Shown: piece by piece, positions 16,298 through 25,604 of the stretch
Layout: the number at the start of each line of letters is the position of its first letter
How positions within the stretch are numbered: the stretch's first letter is position 1
Source: Opitutaceae bacterium
Lineage (GTDB): Bacteria; Verrucomicrobiota; Verrucomicrobiia; Opitutales; Opitutaceae
Assembly: GCA_003164715.1 (NCBI GenBank)
Contig: PLTZ01000076.1
Coordinates: 1 to 64,000 of the forward strand
Reading direction: 5' to 3'
DNA length: 64,000 bases
Notes under the pieces: generated by a model
Seen by the model: the letters and a program-made list of their open reading frames with translations, nothing else
Database searches by the model: none
What the model was told of the DNA's origin: nothing
Position numbers and translations under genes: made by a program

Positions 16298-17317
16298 ATG
16301 CTACCCATCAAATCCAAATGGATCGCGCTCCTGGGGGCCCTCTCGGCTCTTAGCGCGACCTGCGCCCCAGCCCAGATGCTCATCAACGGAGCCGGTGCCA
16401 CGTTCCCCTTCCCGATCTATTCGAAATGGTTCAACGAATACGCGAAGGTGGACCCGTCGGTGCGCTTCAACTACCAGTCGATAGGCTCGGGAGGCGGGCA
16501 GAAGCAGATCCTGTCGGAGACGGTGGATTTCGGGGCCTCTGACGGCCCAATGTCGGACGACAACCTGGCCAAGGCGCCGCGGACCCTGTGGCACTTCCCG
16601 ACGGTCGCGGGCGCGGACGTCATAACGTACAACATCCCTGGCGACGCGAAGCTAAAGATCGACGGCGCGACCATCGCCGGGATATTCCTCGGCAAGATCG
16701 TCAAGTGGAACGATCCGGCCATCGCGGGCCAGAATCCGGACCTCAAGCTCCCGGATGCGGACATCGTCGTCGTCCACCGCTCGGACGGGAGCGGCACGAC
16801 CTACATCTTTACGGACTACCTGAGCAACGTGAGCGCGGACTGGAAGGCCAAGGTCGGCAAGGGAACCAGTGTCAGCTGGCCCACCGGCATAGGCGGGAAG
16901 GGCAACGAGGGCGTGTCCGGGCAGGTGAAGCAAGTTCCCGGCTCAATCGGCTATGTCGAGCTCGTGTACGCCAAGCAGAACAAGCTCCCCTACGCCGACG
17001 TGAAGAATTCCTCGGGCAACTACGTGACGCCGTCCATCGAGTCCGTCACCGAGGCGCTCGCCGCGGCGGACATTCCGGCCGATTTCCGCTTCTCGATGGT
17101 GAATCCGCCCGGGGCAACGGCTTATCCGATAGCGGGGACCACCTGGCTGCTCGTCTACGCGGAGCAGAAGGACCACGCCAAGGGCGAGAAGCTCGTGCAG
17201 TTCCTCAAGTGGGCCTACTCCGACGGCGAGAAGCTGGCTCCCGCCCTCGACTACGCACCGCTTCCTGACGCGCTCATCAAGCGCGCCCTTGAAAAGGTGC
17301 AGAGCATCAAGTACTGA
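16298..17317 (+). CDS. pstS: Phosphate ABC transporter substrate-binding protein PstS
   Basis: A 339-residue exported protein with signal peptide (IALLGALSALSATCAPAQ) and no lipobox cysteine right after it. The phosphate-binding motifs of the PstS family are clear: INGAGATFPFPIYSKWF at the mature N-terminus, NYQSIGSGGGQKQI, VDFGASDGPM and the VVHRSDGSGTTYIFTDYLS loop that coordinates phosphate. It captures inorganic phosphate in the periplasm and delivers it to PstCA. It is the first gene of the pst-pho operon behind the Pho box. An intergenic hairpin separates it from pstC, which fits the need for more PstS than membrane components. No clear Shine-Dalgarno precedes the start. Confidence 0.95.
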   Translation: MLPIKSKWIALLGALSALSATCAPAQMLINGAGATFPFPIYSKWFNEYAKVDPSVRFNYQSIGSGGGQKQILSETVDFGASDGPMSDDNLAKAPRTLWHFPTVAGADVITYNIPGDAKLKIDGATIAGIFLGKIVKWNDPAIAGQNPDLKLPDADIVVVHRSDGSGTTYIFTDYLSNVSADWKAKVGKGTSVSWPTGIGGKGNEGVSGQVKQVPGSIGYVELVYAKQNKLPYADVKNSSGNYVTPSIESVTEALAAADIPADFRFSMVNPPGATAYPIAGTTWLLVYAEQKDHAKGEKLVQFLKWAYSDGEKLAPALDYAPLPDALIKRALEKVQSIKY

Positions 17318-17333
17318 CGTCGCCAAGAAACGG

Positions 17334-17363
17334 AGCGGGCGTGGATTTTAGTTCACGCCCGCT
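17334..17363 (+). terminator. Stem-loop between pstS and pstC
   Basis: AGCGGGCGTG and its perfect complement CACGCCCGCT form a 10-bp stem around a 10-base loop, starting 17 bases after the pstS stop. There is no long T-run behind it. It could be a leaky terminator or an mRNA-stabilising hairpin that raises pstS message over pstCAB. Confidence 0.7.
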
Positions 17364-17373
17364 TGCTGTCTAG

Positions 17374-18336
17374 ATGAGCACCGCACCGACCCCCTCCTAC
17401 GTCATGCCCGCGCCCGGCTCGCGGGGACCGGACATCGCGTTCAAGTGGGTGGCGATGTTCGCCGCCGCGATGATCGTGGTCCTCATCGTGATGGTTGGTT
17501 GGGAGCTGTACTACGGCTCTCGCCTCGCGATTGCCAAGTTTGGGGCAGGGTTCCTCTGGAGCAGTGAATGGGACCCGGTCCTGGAGAGGTTCGGGGCGCT
17601 CCCGTTCATCTTCGGCACGCTGGTGTCCTCGCTGATCGCGCTGCTGATCGCGGTGCCCCTCGGGGTGGCCACCGCGCTCTTCTTGACCGAGCTGGCGCCG
17701 CTCAAGATGCGCCAGCCCATCATTATCGCGATCGAGATGCTCGCGGCCGTTCCAAGCGTCATCTTCGGGCTCTGGGGCATCTTCGTCCTGATCCCCTGGC
17801 TCAGGGACAGCCTCTTCGTCTGGCTCAAGAGATTCCTCGGATTCCTGCCGCTGTTCCAGGGGCCGATCTACGGGCTCAGTATGCTCGCGGCCGGCATCAT
17901 CATTGCGATCATGATTCTGCCGATCGTCACCTCGATCTCGCGCGAGATCCTGCGCTCGGTGCCCAACCTCCAGCGCGAAGCGGCGTATGCGCTGGGCGCG
18001 ACGCGCTGGGAGGTCCTGAAGATTGCGGTCCTCAGCTACGCGCGCAGGGGACTGTTCGGCGCCGCCGTCCTCGGCCTCGGCCGGGCGCTCGGCGAGACGA
18101 TGGCCGTCACCATGGTGATCGGGAACCGGCCGCAGATCAGCGCGTCGCTCTTTGCGCCCGGTTACACGCTTGCGAGCGTGGTGGCCAACGAGTTCACGGA
18201 GGCGACGACCGACCTCTACCAGAGCGCCCTATTTGAGATCGGATTGGTGCTCTTCGCCGTCGCGATCCTGGTCAATGCGGCGGCCCAGGTCATGCTGAAA
18301 AGCATGAGCGGAAGCGGGCCGGTCAAGGTGAACTAA
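17374..18336 (+). CDS. pstC: Phosphate ABC transporter permease PstC
   Basis: A 320-residue inner-membrane protein with about six helices. The family signature of a binding-protein-dependent permease (EAA loop) is seen in REAAYALGATRWEVLKIAVLSYARRGLFGAAVLGLGRALGETMAVTMVIGN, which includes the GRALGETMA motif of PstC. PstC-type upstream segments include AVPLGVATALFLTELAP and AVPSVIFGLWGIFVLIPWLR. It forms the phosphate channel together with PstA. The start is the ATG ten bases after the intergenic hairpin; pstA follows five bases after its stop. Confidence 0.95.
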   Translation: MSTAPTPSYVMPAPGSRGPDIAFKWVAMFAAAMIVVLIVMVGWELYYGSRLAIAKFGAGFLWSSEWDPVLERFGALPFIFGTLVSSLIALLIAVPLGVATALFLTELAPLKMRQPIIIAIEMLAAVPSVIFGLWGIFVLIPWLRDSLFVWLKRFLGFLPLFQGPIYGLSMLAAGIIIAIMILPIVTSISREILRSVPNLQREAAYALGATRWEVLKIAVLSYARRGLFGAAVLGLGRALGETMAVTMVIGNRPQISASLFAPGYTLASVVANEFTEATTDLYQSALFEIGLVLFAVAILVNAAAQVMLKSMSGSGPVKVN

Positions 18337-18341
18337 AGGCC

Positions 18342-19211
18342 ATGACCGAATCCCCCTACCTGCCGACACCCCAGTTTGCGCGCTGGCGCAAGGCGAAGAG
18401 TTCGGCCGTCACCGGGATTCTGGTCGCCTGCGCCCTTGCGGTCATCGCGCCGCTATTTCTGGTGATTTATTTCCTTCTTGAGAAAGGATTTAGCTCGCTT
18501 GATTGGAATTTCTTCACGCAGCTGCCCAAACCCACGGGCGAGGTGGGGGGCGGCATGGCAAACGCGATCGTCGGGTCCGTGGTCCTTCTCGCCATGGCGA
18601 CTGTCTTTGGCGTGCCCTTTGGGATCTTCGGGGGGATCTATCTTGCCGAATACGGGTCCGACCGCGCGAACAACTGGATCCGGTTTGCCGCCGACGTGCT
18701 CAACGGCGTCCCGTCGATCGTCTGGGGTATGGTGGTCTACCTGCTCCTCGTCGTCCCCTTCAAGGGGTTCTCCGCCTACGCCGGGGGAGTCGCGCTGGGG
18801 CTCATGATGGTGCCGCTCGTAATGCGCACGACCGAGGAGGTCCTGATCCTGGTGCCCCAGAGCTACCGCGAGGCGGCGCTCGCCCTCGGTGTGGCGCGCT
18901 GGAAGATGATCGTGGTAATCGTGGTGCGAACCGCGCTCAAGGGGATTGCGACCGGAGTCATCATCGCGCTGGCCCGCATCGCCGGCGAGACCGCGCCCCT
19001 GCTTTTCACCGCCCTCGGCAACACCTTCTGGAGCCACAACCTTAAGGAGCCCATCTCCGCCCTGCCGCTCCAGATATTCGCCTACGGCCTTTCGCCGTAC
19101 GACGATTGGCACCGGCAGGCCTGGGCCGGCGCCCTGGTGCTCATGGCTTTGATCATCGTCCTCAATGTTACGGTTCGCGTTCTGTCGCGGGACCGCAGTA
19201 AAACCGATTGA
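18342..19211 (+). CDS. pstA: Phosphate ABC transporter permease PstA
   Basis: A 289-residue permease, partner of PstC in the phosphate channel. Visible features are [42 protein letters not shown], typical of PstA, and the EAA-type coupling loop [49 protein letters not shown] with the [10 protein letters not shown] motif. The N-terminus is cytoplasmic followed by a long first helix. The TGA overlaps a TTG that could start pstB, so translation is probably coupled. Confidence 0.95.
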   Translation: MTESPYLPTPQFARWRKAKSSAVTGILVACALAVIAPLFLVIYFLLEKGFSSLDWNFFTQLPKPTGEVGGGMANAIVGSVVLLAMATVFGVPFGIFGGIYLAEYGSDRANNWIRFAADVLNGVPSIVWGMVVYLLLVVPFKGFSAYAGGVALGLMMVPLVMRTTEEVLILVPQSYREAALALGVARWKMIVVIVVRTALKGIATGVIIALARIAGETAPLLFTALGNTFWSHNLKEPISALPLQIFAYGLSPYDDWHRQAWAGALVLMALIIVLNVTVRVLSRDRSKTD

Positions 19212-19216
19212 ACGTC

Positions 19217-20080
<864 letters not shown>

Positions 20081-20102
20081 AGTCCGCCCAGCCCCTTCCG
20101 CC

Positions 20103-20783
20103 ATGACCCATTACACCGAGGAGATGAACCAGCTGAAGGAGAGCCTTCTCGCGATGGCAAGCCACGCCGAGTCCGCCGTGACCCGTTCCATGCGTGCCCT
20201 GGTCGAGCGCGACGACGCGCTTGCGCAGTCGGTCCTCGACGACGACAACATCATCGACCAGTTCGAGGTGGACATAGACGACATCGCGATCCACCTCCTC
20301 GCGAAGGCTCCGGTGGCCACGGACCTGCGCCTGACGACGGTGGCGATGAAGATATCCCAGAACCTGGAACGGGTGGGCGATTCCGCGGTGACCATCGCCC
20401 GCCGCGTCATCGACCTGCATACCGAGCAGCAGCTCAAGCCCTACGTCGACCTCCCGCGCATGGCCACGATGGCCATCGAGATGCTCCGCGACTCAATCTC
20501 GGCGTTCATCAACCACGATCCGGACAAGGCGCGCGCAGTTGTCCCTCGCGATGCCGAGGTGGACGTCCTCAACCGCCAGCTGCACCGGGAGCTCTCGAGC
20601 TTCATGGTCGAGCGGCCGGCGAACATCACACGCTGCCTTAACCTCATGGTCATCTCCAAGTGCCTGGAACGCATCGCCGACCACGCGACCAACATTGCCG
20701 AGGACGTCGTCTATCTCTACGAGGCGATCGACATCCGGCATTCGGGCCAAAAAGTCCATGAAAGCAAAAATCCTGGTAGTTGA
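20103..20783 (+). CDS. phoU: Phosphate signalling protein PhoU
   Basis: A 226-residue all-helical protein with two PhoU repeats: EEMNQLKESLLAMASHAESAVTRSMRALVERD with D-N-I-I-D-Q-F-E-V-D-I-D-D, and a second starting PRMATMAIEMLRDSISAFI and ending CLERIADHATNIAEDVVYLYEA. The acidic metal-binding motifs (E/DxxxD) are present in both. PhoU links the Pst transporter to PhoR, silencing the kinase when phosphate is plentiful. Its last 26 bases overlap the 5' end of phoB in another frame, suggesting coupled expression of sensor-repressor and regulator. Confidence 0.95.
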   Translation: MTHYTEEMNQLKESLLAMASHAESAVTRSMRALVERDDALAQSVLDDDNIIDQFEVDIDDIAIHLLAKAPVATDLRLTTVAMKISQNLERVGDSAVTIARRVIDLHTEQQLKPYVDLPRMATMAIEMLRDSISAFINHDPDKARAVVPRDAEVDVLNRQLHRELSSFMVERPANITRCLNLMVISKCLERIADHATNIAEDVVYLYEAIDIRHSGQKVHESKNPGS

Positions 20784-21444
20784 CGACGAACCGGACGCCC
20801 TGGAGGTCCTGGGGTTCAAGCTGCGCGAAGCCGGCTACACTCCCGTCTTCGCGAAGGACGGGACCCGCGCGCTCGCGATTGCCAGGGACGAGCGGCCGGA
20901 CCTCATCGTGCTCGACCTCATGCTCCCGGAGGTGGACGGTCTCGAGGTGTGCAAGATCCTCCGCCGGGACCCGTCGACCGCGTCCATTCCCGTCATCATG
21001 CTGACGGCCCGGGCCTCGGAAATGGACCGGGTCCTTGGCCTCGAGCTCGGCGCCGACGACTACGTGACGAAGCCGTTCAGCCCCCGTGAGCTCGTCGTCC
21101 GAATCGGCAAGCAGCTGTCCCGCGCGAGGGCGGGCGACGAGCAGGGTGCGCGCCTGATGATCGGCGAGATCCAGATCGACGTGCCGCGCCACGCCGTGCA
21201 GGTGGGGGCCAAGGGGATCGCCCTCACGGCCACCGAGTTCAGGCTCCTGGAGATCCTTGCCCGCAGGAGGGGGCGGGTGCAGTCGCGCGACCGCCTTCTG
21301 CAGGATGTCTGGGGCTACGAGAACCCGATCGACAGCCGGACGGTGGACACGCACATGCGCAGGCTGCGCGAGAAGCTCGGCTCGGCGGCGCAGCACCTGG
21401 AGACGGTGCGCGGCGTCGGCTACCGCTTCGCCGCCGAGGGCTGA
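20758..21444 (+). CDS. phoB: Phosphate response regulator PhoB
   Basis: The true start is the ATG at 20758 (MKAKILVVDDEPDALEVL), inside the phoU 3' end; the longer ORF is a shadow. The 228-residue protein has a receiver domain with the acidic pair DDE, phospho-acceptor Asp in LIVLDLMLPEVDG, Thr in MLTARA and Lys in DDYVTKPFSPREL. An OmpR/PhoB winged helix follows (LTATEFRLLEILARRRGRVQSRDRLLQDVWG, RTVDTHMRRLREKLG). It should bind the Pho box upstream of pstS. Confidence 0.94.
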   Translation: MKAKILVVDDEPDALEVLGFKLREAGYTPVFAKDGTRALAIARDERPDLIVLDLMLPEVDGLEVCKILRRDPSTASIPVIMLTARASEMDRVLGLELGADDYVTKPFSPRELVVRIGKQLSRARAGDEQGARLMIGEIQIDVPRHAVQVGAKGIALTATEFRLLEILARRRGRVQSRDRLLQDVWGYENPIDSRTVDTHMRRLREKLGSAAQHLETVRGVGYRFAAEG

Positions 21445-21455
21445 CCCCCGAGCGG

Positions 21456-22643
21456 ATGGAAGCGATCCTCATCCTGCTGTGCGCGACGGTTGCCGCGCTG
21501 GCGGCCGCCTGGGGCTGGGAGCGCCGGCTCAGGAAGGCAGAGGGTGAAAGGCACGGGCGAGAGCTGGCCGGTCAGCGGTCCAACCGCGAGGCGGAGCTCA
21601 GGGAGCAGTCCCAGCGCACGGCGGCGCTGTTCGACCGTATGGTGGAGGGGCTTATCGTCGTCGACGCCGCCGGGAGGATCCGGCTGGCCAACCGGGCGGC
21701 CTCGGCCCTCTTCGGCTTCGAGGGTCCCGCGGCGGGCAAGACCATCCTCGAGGCCACGAGGCACCACGAGGTTGCGGCTGTGGTGGGCCGGCTGGAGCGG
21801 GAGCTCGAGGTGCTCGACCACGAGCTGCGGATCGACTCGATGGTCGCCCCCCGCTTCCTCCAGGTGAACGCGCTCGCTCTGCGCGACGCTACCGGGTCGA
21901 GCGACGGGGCGATCCTGGTGTTTCATGACCTGACACGCCTAAGGCAGCTCGAGGGGGTGCGCCAGGAGTTCGTGGCCAACGTGAGCCACGAGCTCAGGAC
22001 CCCGCTCTCGCTCATCAAGAGCGCCTCGGAGACGCTGCTCGACGGGGCGAAGGAAGACCCGGCCTCGCTGGCTCGCTTCCTGCAGATCATCGACAAGCAC
22101 GCGAACCGCCTGGCGCTCCTCATCGACGACCTGCTGCTCCTCTCGACCCTCGACTCCGGGGGCCTCCGGCTGAACCGGCAGCCGCTTCCCGTCCGGTCCA
22201 CCGTTCAGGACGCGATCGACGACCTGCAGGCGCGCGCCCGAGCGCGCGACGTGACGCTCAAGAACCTCGTGCCGGGTGCGCTCGTCGCGTATGCCGACAA
22301 CGATCGCATGCGGCAGGTGATCTCGAACCTCGTGGACAACGCCATCAAGTACGGGCGGGCGGGGGGCGTCACAGCGGTCGAGGCCAGCCAGCTGCCCGAC
22401 GGGCGGATCGAGATCATGGTGGTTGACGACGGCGCGGGCATCCCGAAGGATGCGCAGGAGCGCATCTTCGAGCGCTTCTACCGCGTGGACAAGGCGCGCT
22501 CCCGGGAGCAGGGGGGCACCGGTCTCGGCCTTGCGATCGTGAAGCACGTGGTCCAGGCCCACGGCGGCGAAGTCCGCCTGGAGAGCGAGCCGGGCGCGGG
22601 AGCGAGGTTTGTCATCAGCCTTCCCCCGGTTCCGGTCTCCTGA
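21456..22643 (+). CDS. phoR: Phosphate regulon sensor histidine kinase PhoR
   Basis: A 395-residue kinase with a single N-terminal membrane helix (AILILLCATVAALAAAWGW), a PAS domain (AALFDRMVEGLIVVDAAGRIRLANRAASALFG), the HisKA box FVANVSHELRTPLSLIKSASETLLDG and an ATPase domain with N box RQVISNLVDNAIKYG and G boxes DDGAGIPKD and [12 protein letters not shown]. The absence of a real periplasmic domain is typical of PhoR, which senses phosphate through PstSCAB and PhoU. It lies 11 bases behind phoB and is the last gene of the operon, convergent with pit. Confidence 0.92.
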   Translation: MEAILILLCATVAALAAAWGWERRLRKAEGERHGRELAGQRSNREAELREQSQRTAALFDRMVEGLIVVDAAGRIRLANRAASALFGFEGPAAGKTILEATRHHEVAAVVGRLERELEVLDHELRIDSMVAPRFLQVNALALRDATGSSDGAILVFHDLTRLRQLEGVRQEFVANVSHELRTPLSLIKSASETLLDGAKEDPASLARFLQIIDKHANRLALLIDDLLLLSTLDSGGLRLNRQPLPVRSTVQDAIDDLQARARARDVTLKNLVPGALVAYADNDRMRQVISNLVDNAIKYGRAGGVTAVEASQLPDGRIEIMVVDDGAGIPKDAQERIFERFYRVDKARSREQGGTGLGLAIVKHVVQAHGGEVRLESEPGAGARFVISLPPVPVS

Positions 22644-22668
22644 AGGTCGCGGTGGGTCCGCGCCGAGA

Positions 22669-23706
22669 TCAGTTGGCCCGCAGCAGCCAGACGAACGCGG
22701 CGCCGAGCAGCCCGGTCACGGGGAGCGTGAGCACCCAGGCGAAGACGATCCTCTCGACCACGCCCCACTTGACGGCGCTGAACCGGTTGGTGGCGCCGAC
22801 GCCCATGATGGAGGTCGAAATGACGTGGGTGGTCGAGACTGGCACCCCGACGAGCGAAGATCCGTAGATCACGCACGCGGCCGCCGTCTCCGCCGCGAAT
22901 CCTTGCACGGGCTGCAGCTTCACGAGCTTCTGGCCCATGGTCTTTATGATCCGCATGCCGCCCCCGGCCGTCCCCGCGGCCATCGTGACGGCGCACGTGA
23001 TGATGATCCACTTCGGCACGGAGTTGAATTCGGGTATGCGCAGGAACGAGGCCCAAGCGGGAAGATGCGGGAACAGTCCCTCGCGCGTCGCCGTGAAGAG
23101 CGTCAAGGTCAGGATCCCCATCGTCTTCTGTGCGTCGTTCGATCCGTGGCTAAAGCCCATGAAGCCGGCGCTCGCGAGTTGGGCCTTCCCAAAGAAGAGG
23201 GAGACGGTCCTGGGGCGAACCCGGCTGAACGCTATCATGATGGCGCCCATGAGCATCATGCCTCCGACAAACCCCGCGATTGGCGAGAGGACCATGGGAA
23301 GAACGACCTTGGGCCAGAGGCCGGTGGACCAGTGAAGGACCGCCAGGTTGCCCCGCGAGCCCGCCAGCGTCGCGCCGCACAGCCCGCCGACGAGTGCGTG
23401 AGACGAGCTTGACGGAAGGCCCAGCCACCACGTGAGCAGGCCCCACGCAATCGCCGAAAGAAGCGCGCAGAGCAGGACCGTCATGTCGACGGCGTTGGTG
23501 TCGACCAGGCCCTTCCCAATGGTTGTCGCGACCGCGGTTCCCGAGAGCGCCCCCACCAAGTTCCAGGCTGAGGCCCACGCCACTGCGAGCCGCGGCGTCA
23601 GCACCTTGGTTGACACGACCGTGGCGATGGAGTTTGCCGTGTCGTGGAAGCCGTTCACGTACTCGAACACCAACGCAACAAACACGACGAGAACAAGAAG
23701 CGTCAT
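22669..23706 (-). CDS. pit: PiT family low-affinity inorganic phosphate transporter
   Basis: A 345-residue membrane protein with the two PiT repeats: FEYVNGFHDTANSIATVVSTKVL with the GFHDxAN motif at the N-terminus, then WWLGLPSSSSHALVGGLCGA, MGFSHGSNDAQKTMGI and VPVSTTHVISTSIMGVGATNRF. These proteins take up metal-phosphate with proton or sodium symport at high phosphate. It follows a DUF47 gene by 13 bases, the usual partner arrangement. It is convergent with phoR, so high- and low-affinity uptake systems are side by side. Confidence 0.94.
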   Translation of the reverse strand: MTLLVLVVFVALVFEYVNGFHDTANSIATVVSTKVLTPRLAVAWASAWNLVGALSGTAVATTIGKGLVDTNAVDMTVLLCALLSAIAWGLLTWWLGLPSSSSHALVGGLCGATLAGSRGNLAVLHWSTGLWPKVVLPMVLSPIAGFVGGMMLMGAIMIAFSRVRPRTVSLFFGKAQLASAGFMGFSHGSNDAQKTMGILTLTLFTATREGLFPHLPAWASFLRIPEFNSVPKWIIITCAVTMAAGTAGGGMRIIKTMGQKLVKLQPVQGFAAETAAACVIYGSSLVGVPVSTTHVISTSIMGVGATNRFSAVKWGVVERIVFAWVLTLPVTGLLGAAFVWLLRAN

Positions 23707-23719
23707 GGTGCGCTTCCCG

Positions 23720-24358
23720 TCACGAATGCTTGAGCGAGACCTGGACGACGATATTCCCGGCGTTTCGGCACCGGTCCACCGCTTGCTCCACCATCTCGAA
23801 AAGCTTCTGCAGGATCACAAATTCCTTGGCGTCGCACGGCCCTTTGTAGAGCCCGCGCAGCTGCTCGAGCATCACCTTGTCGGCCTCCCCCTCGGCGTAC
23901 TGGAGCCTGTCGTTCGCCTCGCGGATGGACGCGAGCGTCGATCCCTTGCGGAGCTGCTTCACCATGAACACAAGGGCGCCGGCCGCCTGGCCCATCAGCT
24001 CGGCCTGGCGGCTGAACATCTCATGCGGAACACGACCCGGATAGATCGCGAGGCGCTCGACGATCTTCTCGACCTGCTTGGGAATGCGGTAGAGCGCCAC
24101 GGACAGCGCTTCGATGTCCTCGCGGTCGAGCGGCGTCACAAAGGTCTTGGTGAGCGCCTCGGTCATGAGGTGGCGGATCCGCTTCTCCTTCCTGCGGGCC
24201 TGGACGAAGTCGTCCAGTCCGGCCGGCTGCTTTCCCTCGGCGATCTGGTGCAGGAACTTCTCAAAAAGGTCGACACTCACCTTCGCCTCCTCGGCGCCTT
24301 CTTCGAGGAGGTCGAAGAACACATCATTTGTGCCTATCAACTTCTTTAGAAAATTCAT
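23720..24358 (-). CDS. DUF47 (PhoU-like) Pit accessory protein
   Basis: A 212-residue helical protein of the DUF47/TIGR00153 family, distantly related to PhoU. Family-like stretches are FFDLLEEGAEEAKVSVDLFEKFL, TKTFVTPLDREDIEALSVALYRIPKQVEKIVERL and CRNAGNIVVQVSLKHS at the end. In other bacteria it is encoded directly before pit and modulates that transporter. A Pho-box-like direct repeat lies 9-25 bases upstream of its ATG, in reverse orientation, suggesting phosphate control of the DUF47-pit pair. Confidence 0.9.
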   Translation of the reverse strand: MNFLKKLIGTNDVFFDLLEEGAEEAKVSVDLFEKFLHQIAEGKQPAGLDDFVQARRKEKRIRHLMTEALTKTFVTPLDREDIEALSVALYRIPKQVEKIVERLAIYPGRVPHEMFSRQAELMGQAAGALVFMVKQLRKGSTLASIREANDRLQYAEGEADKVMLEQLRGLYKGPCDAKEFVILQKLFEMVEQAVDRCRNAGNIVVQVSLKHS

Positions 24359-24366
24359 GCATGTTG

Positions 24367-24383
24367 TGTTACAAACGTGTCAC
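24367..24383. promoter_or_regulatory. Reversed Pho-box-like direct repeat at DUF47-pit
   Basis: On the + strand TGTTAC (24367) and TGTCAC (24378) repeat at 11-base spacing, as in the pst Pho box, but only two units are present and they point away from DUF47. The element sits within 25 bases of the DUF47 start, where a bound protein would block rather than activate transcription. Confidence 0.45.
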
Positions 24384-24416
24384 GGCTGTGGCGACGCAAA
24401 ACACGCGCCCTGGGGC

Positions 24417-25202
24417 TCATATGACCCCGCGCAGCTTGAGCCAGAGGAGCCCGAGGTATTCGTGGACGGCGACGGTGCTGCGCTCGAGCGACTCGCTGTC
24501 CCACCCGAGGTCGGTCCACTCAGCGGCCTTGCCCGCGTGGGCGACATAGTCCGAGGGGCACGGCACGATCTCGACGCCCGCCCTTCTGAACAGGCCCGCG
24601 GACCTGGGCAGGTGCCAGGCCGAGGTGACCAGCGCGACCCGGCCGCCGCCCGAAAGCTTCGCGATGGCCAGCGACTCCTCCTCCGTGTCGCGCGCCGTGT
24701 CGACCTGCGTGATCCGGGACGGGCTGACGCCGAGAGACTCTGCGGCCCGGGCGAAGACGGCCGCCATGGGTGGGTGACCCTCGGCGCCGGGCCCGCTCAC
24801 GACCAGCCGAGCGTCCGGAAGGACCCTGAGGATCCTGACCGCCTCGACGATGCGCGCGAGGCCGGGGGCCGAGAGCTGGCTTGTCGCGGGCAGCCCGCGG
24901 ACGTCGCTGTAGCCGCCGCCAAGCACCGCGACGAACCTGCAGCCCGAGATCGCCGTGGGAGCCGGTGCGCCGACGGCGAATTCCGGGATTGGGGGATACC
25001 ATGCCTCCAGGGGAGCCAGGAGGCGCGCGCTCAGGTACCGGTTTGAAAGGAGTGCCAGCAACAGTGCGGCCGCGGCCATGAGCCGGCGCGCCAGCCTTGG
25101 GCGGTTTCCCAGGCTTAGGAGCAGAAGGCCGGCCGCCATCAGGGCCAGGCAGAGCGGCAGCGGCATCAGCCAGTACGAGATGATCTTCTTGGCCAGAAAC
25201 AC
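24417..25202 (-). CDS. YdcF/ElyC family DUF218 membrane protein
   Basis: A 261-residue protein with two N-terminal membrane helices (ISYWLMPLPLCLALMAAGLLLLSLG and LMAAAALLLALLSNRYLSARLL). A DUF218 domain follows: FVAVLGGGYSDVRG, RLVVSGPGAEG, DTEEESLAIAKL and VALVTSAWHLPRSAGLFRRAGVEIVPCPSDY. E. coli ElyC and SanA of this family affect envelope and peptidoglycan precursor homeostasis; the enzymatic activity of the domain is not well defined. It starts eight bases after the TPR gene and may be cotranscribed with it and the Fur-like gene. Confidence 0.85.
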   Translation of the reverse strand: MFLAKKIISYWLMPLPLCLALMAAGLLLLSLGNRPRLARRLMAAAALLLALLSNRYLSARLLAPLEAWYPPIPEFAVGAPAPTAISGCRFVAVLGGGYSDVRGLPATSQLSAPGLARIVEAVRILRVLPDARLVVSGPGAEGHPPMAAVFARAAESLGVSPSRITQVDTARDTEEESLAIAKLSGGGRVALVTSAWHLPRSAGLFRRAGVEIVPCPSDYVAHAGKAAEWTDLGWDSESLERSTVAVHEYLGLLWLKLRGVI

Positions 25203-25210
25203 GCCAGGAA

Positions 25211-25585
25211 TCAGCTCTGAGGCTTCAGTTGGGCCACCATGGAGCCAAATTCGGGGTGGCCCATAAGCCCCTGCAGGTCGGGATCATGCGACATCCACTC
25301 GAAGTCCCGGTAGCCGAGGCCGATCGCATGGCGCAGGGAGCGAAGCGCGTCTGCATAGCGTCTGCTCAGCGCCAGGCTGCACGCGAGGTTGTAATGGGCG
25401 GTGGCGTTGGCCGGCTGGAGACGGACGAGCTTCCGGTCCATCCTCAGGCCGTCGGCGATCCTGCCGACCTTGGTGTAGAGCCCCCCGAGGATCTCGATCG
25501 CCTCAACGCACTGCGGATCGTTCCTTAGGACGCTCTCAAAGAAGCCGAGCTCGAATGCCGTGTCGCGCGGGGGATCCTCAGCCAT
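25211..25585 (-). CDS. Small tetratricopeptide-repeat protein
   Basis: A 124-residue soluble protein with about three TPR units: PQCVEAIEILGGLYTKVGRIADGLRMDRKLVRLQP, NATAHYNLACSLALSRRYADALRSLRHAIGLGY, and a final DPDLQGLMGHPEFGSMV turn common at the end of TPR arrays. No signal peptide is visible, so it is probably a cytoplasmic protein-binding scaffold. It lies 19 bases after the Fur-like gene and just before ydcF on the same strand, and no specific partner can be named. Confidence 0.8.
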   Translation of the reverse strand: MAEDPPRDTAFELGFFESVLRNDPQCVEAIEILGGLYTKVGRIADGLRMDRKLVRLQPANATAHYNLACSLALSRRYADALRSLRHAIGLGYRDFEWMSHDPDLQGLMGHPEFGSMVAQLKPQS

Positions 25586-25604
25586 TTTTCAGTCGCCGTT
25601 GGCG

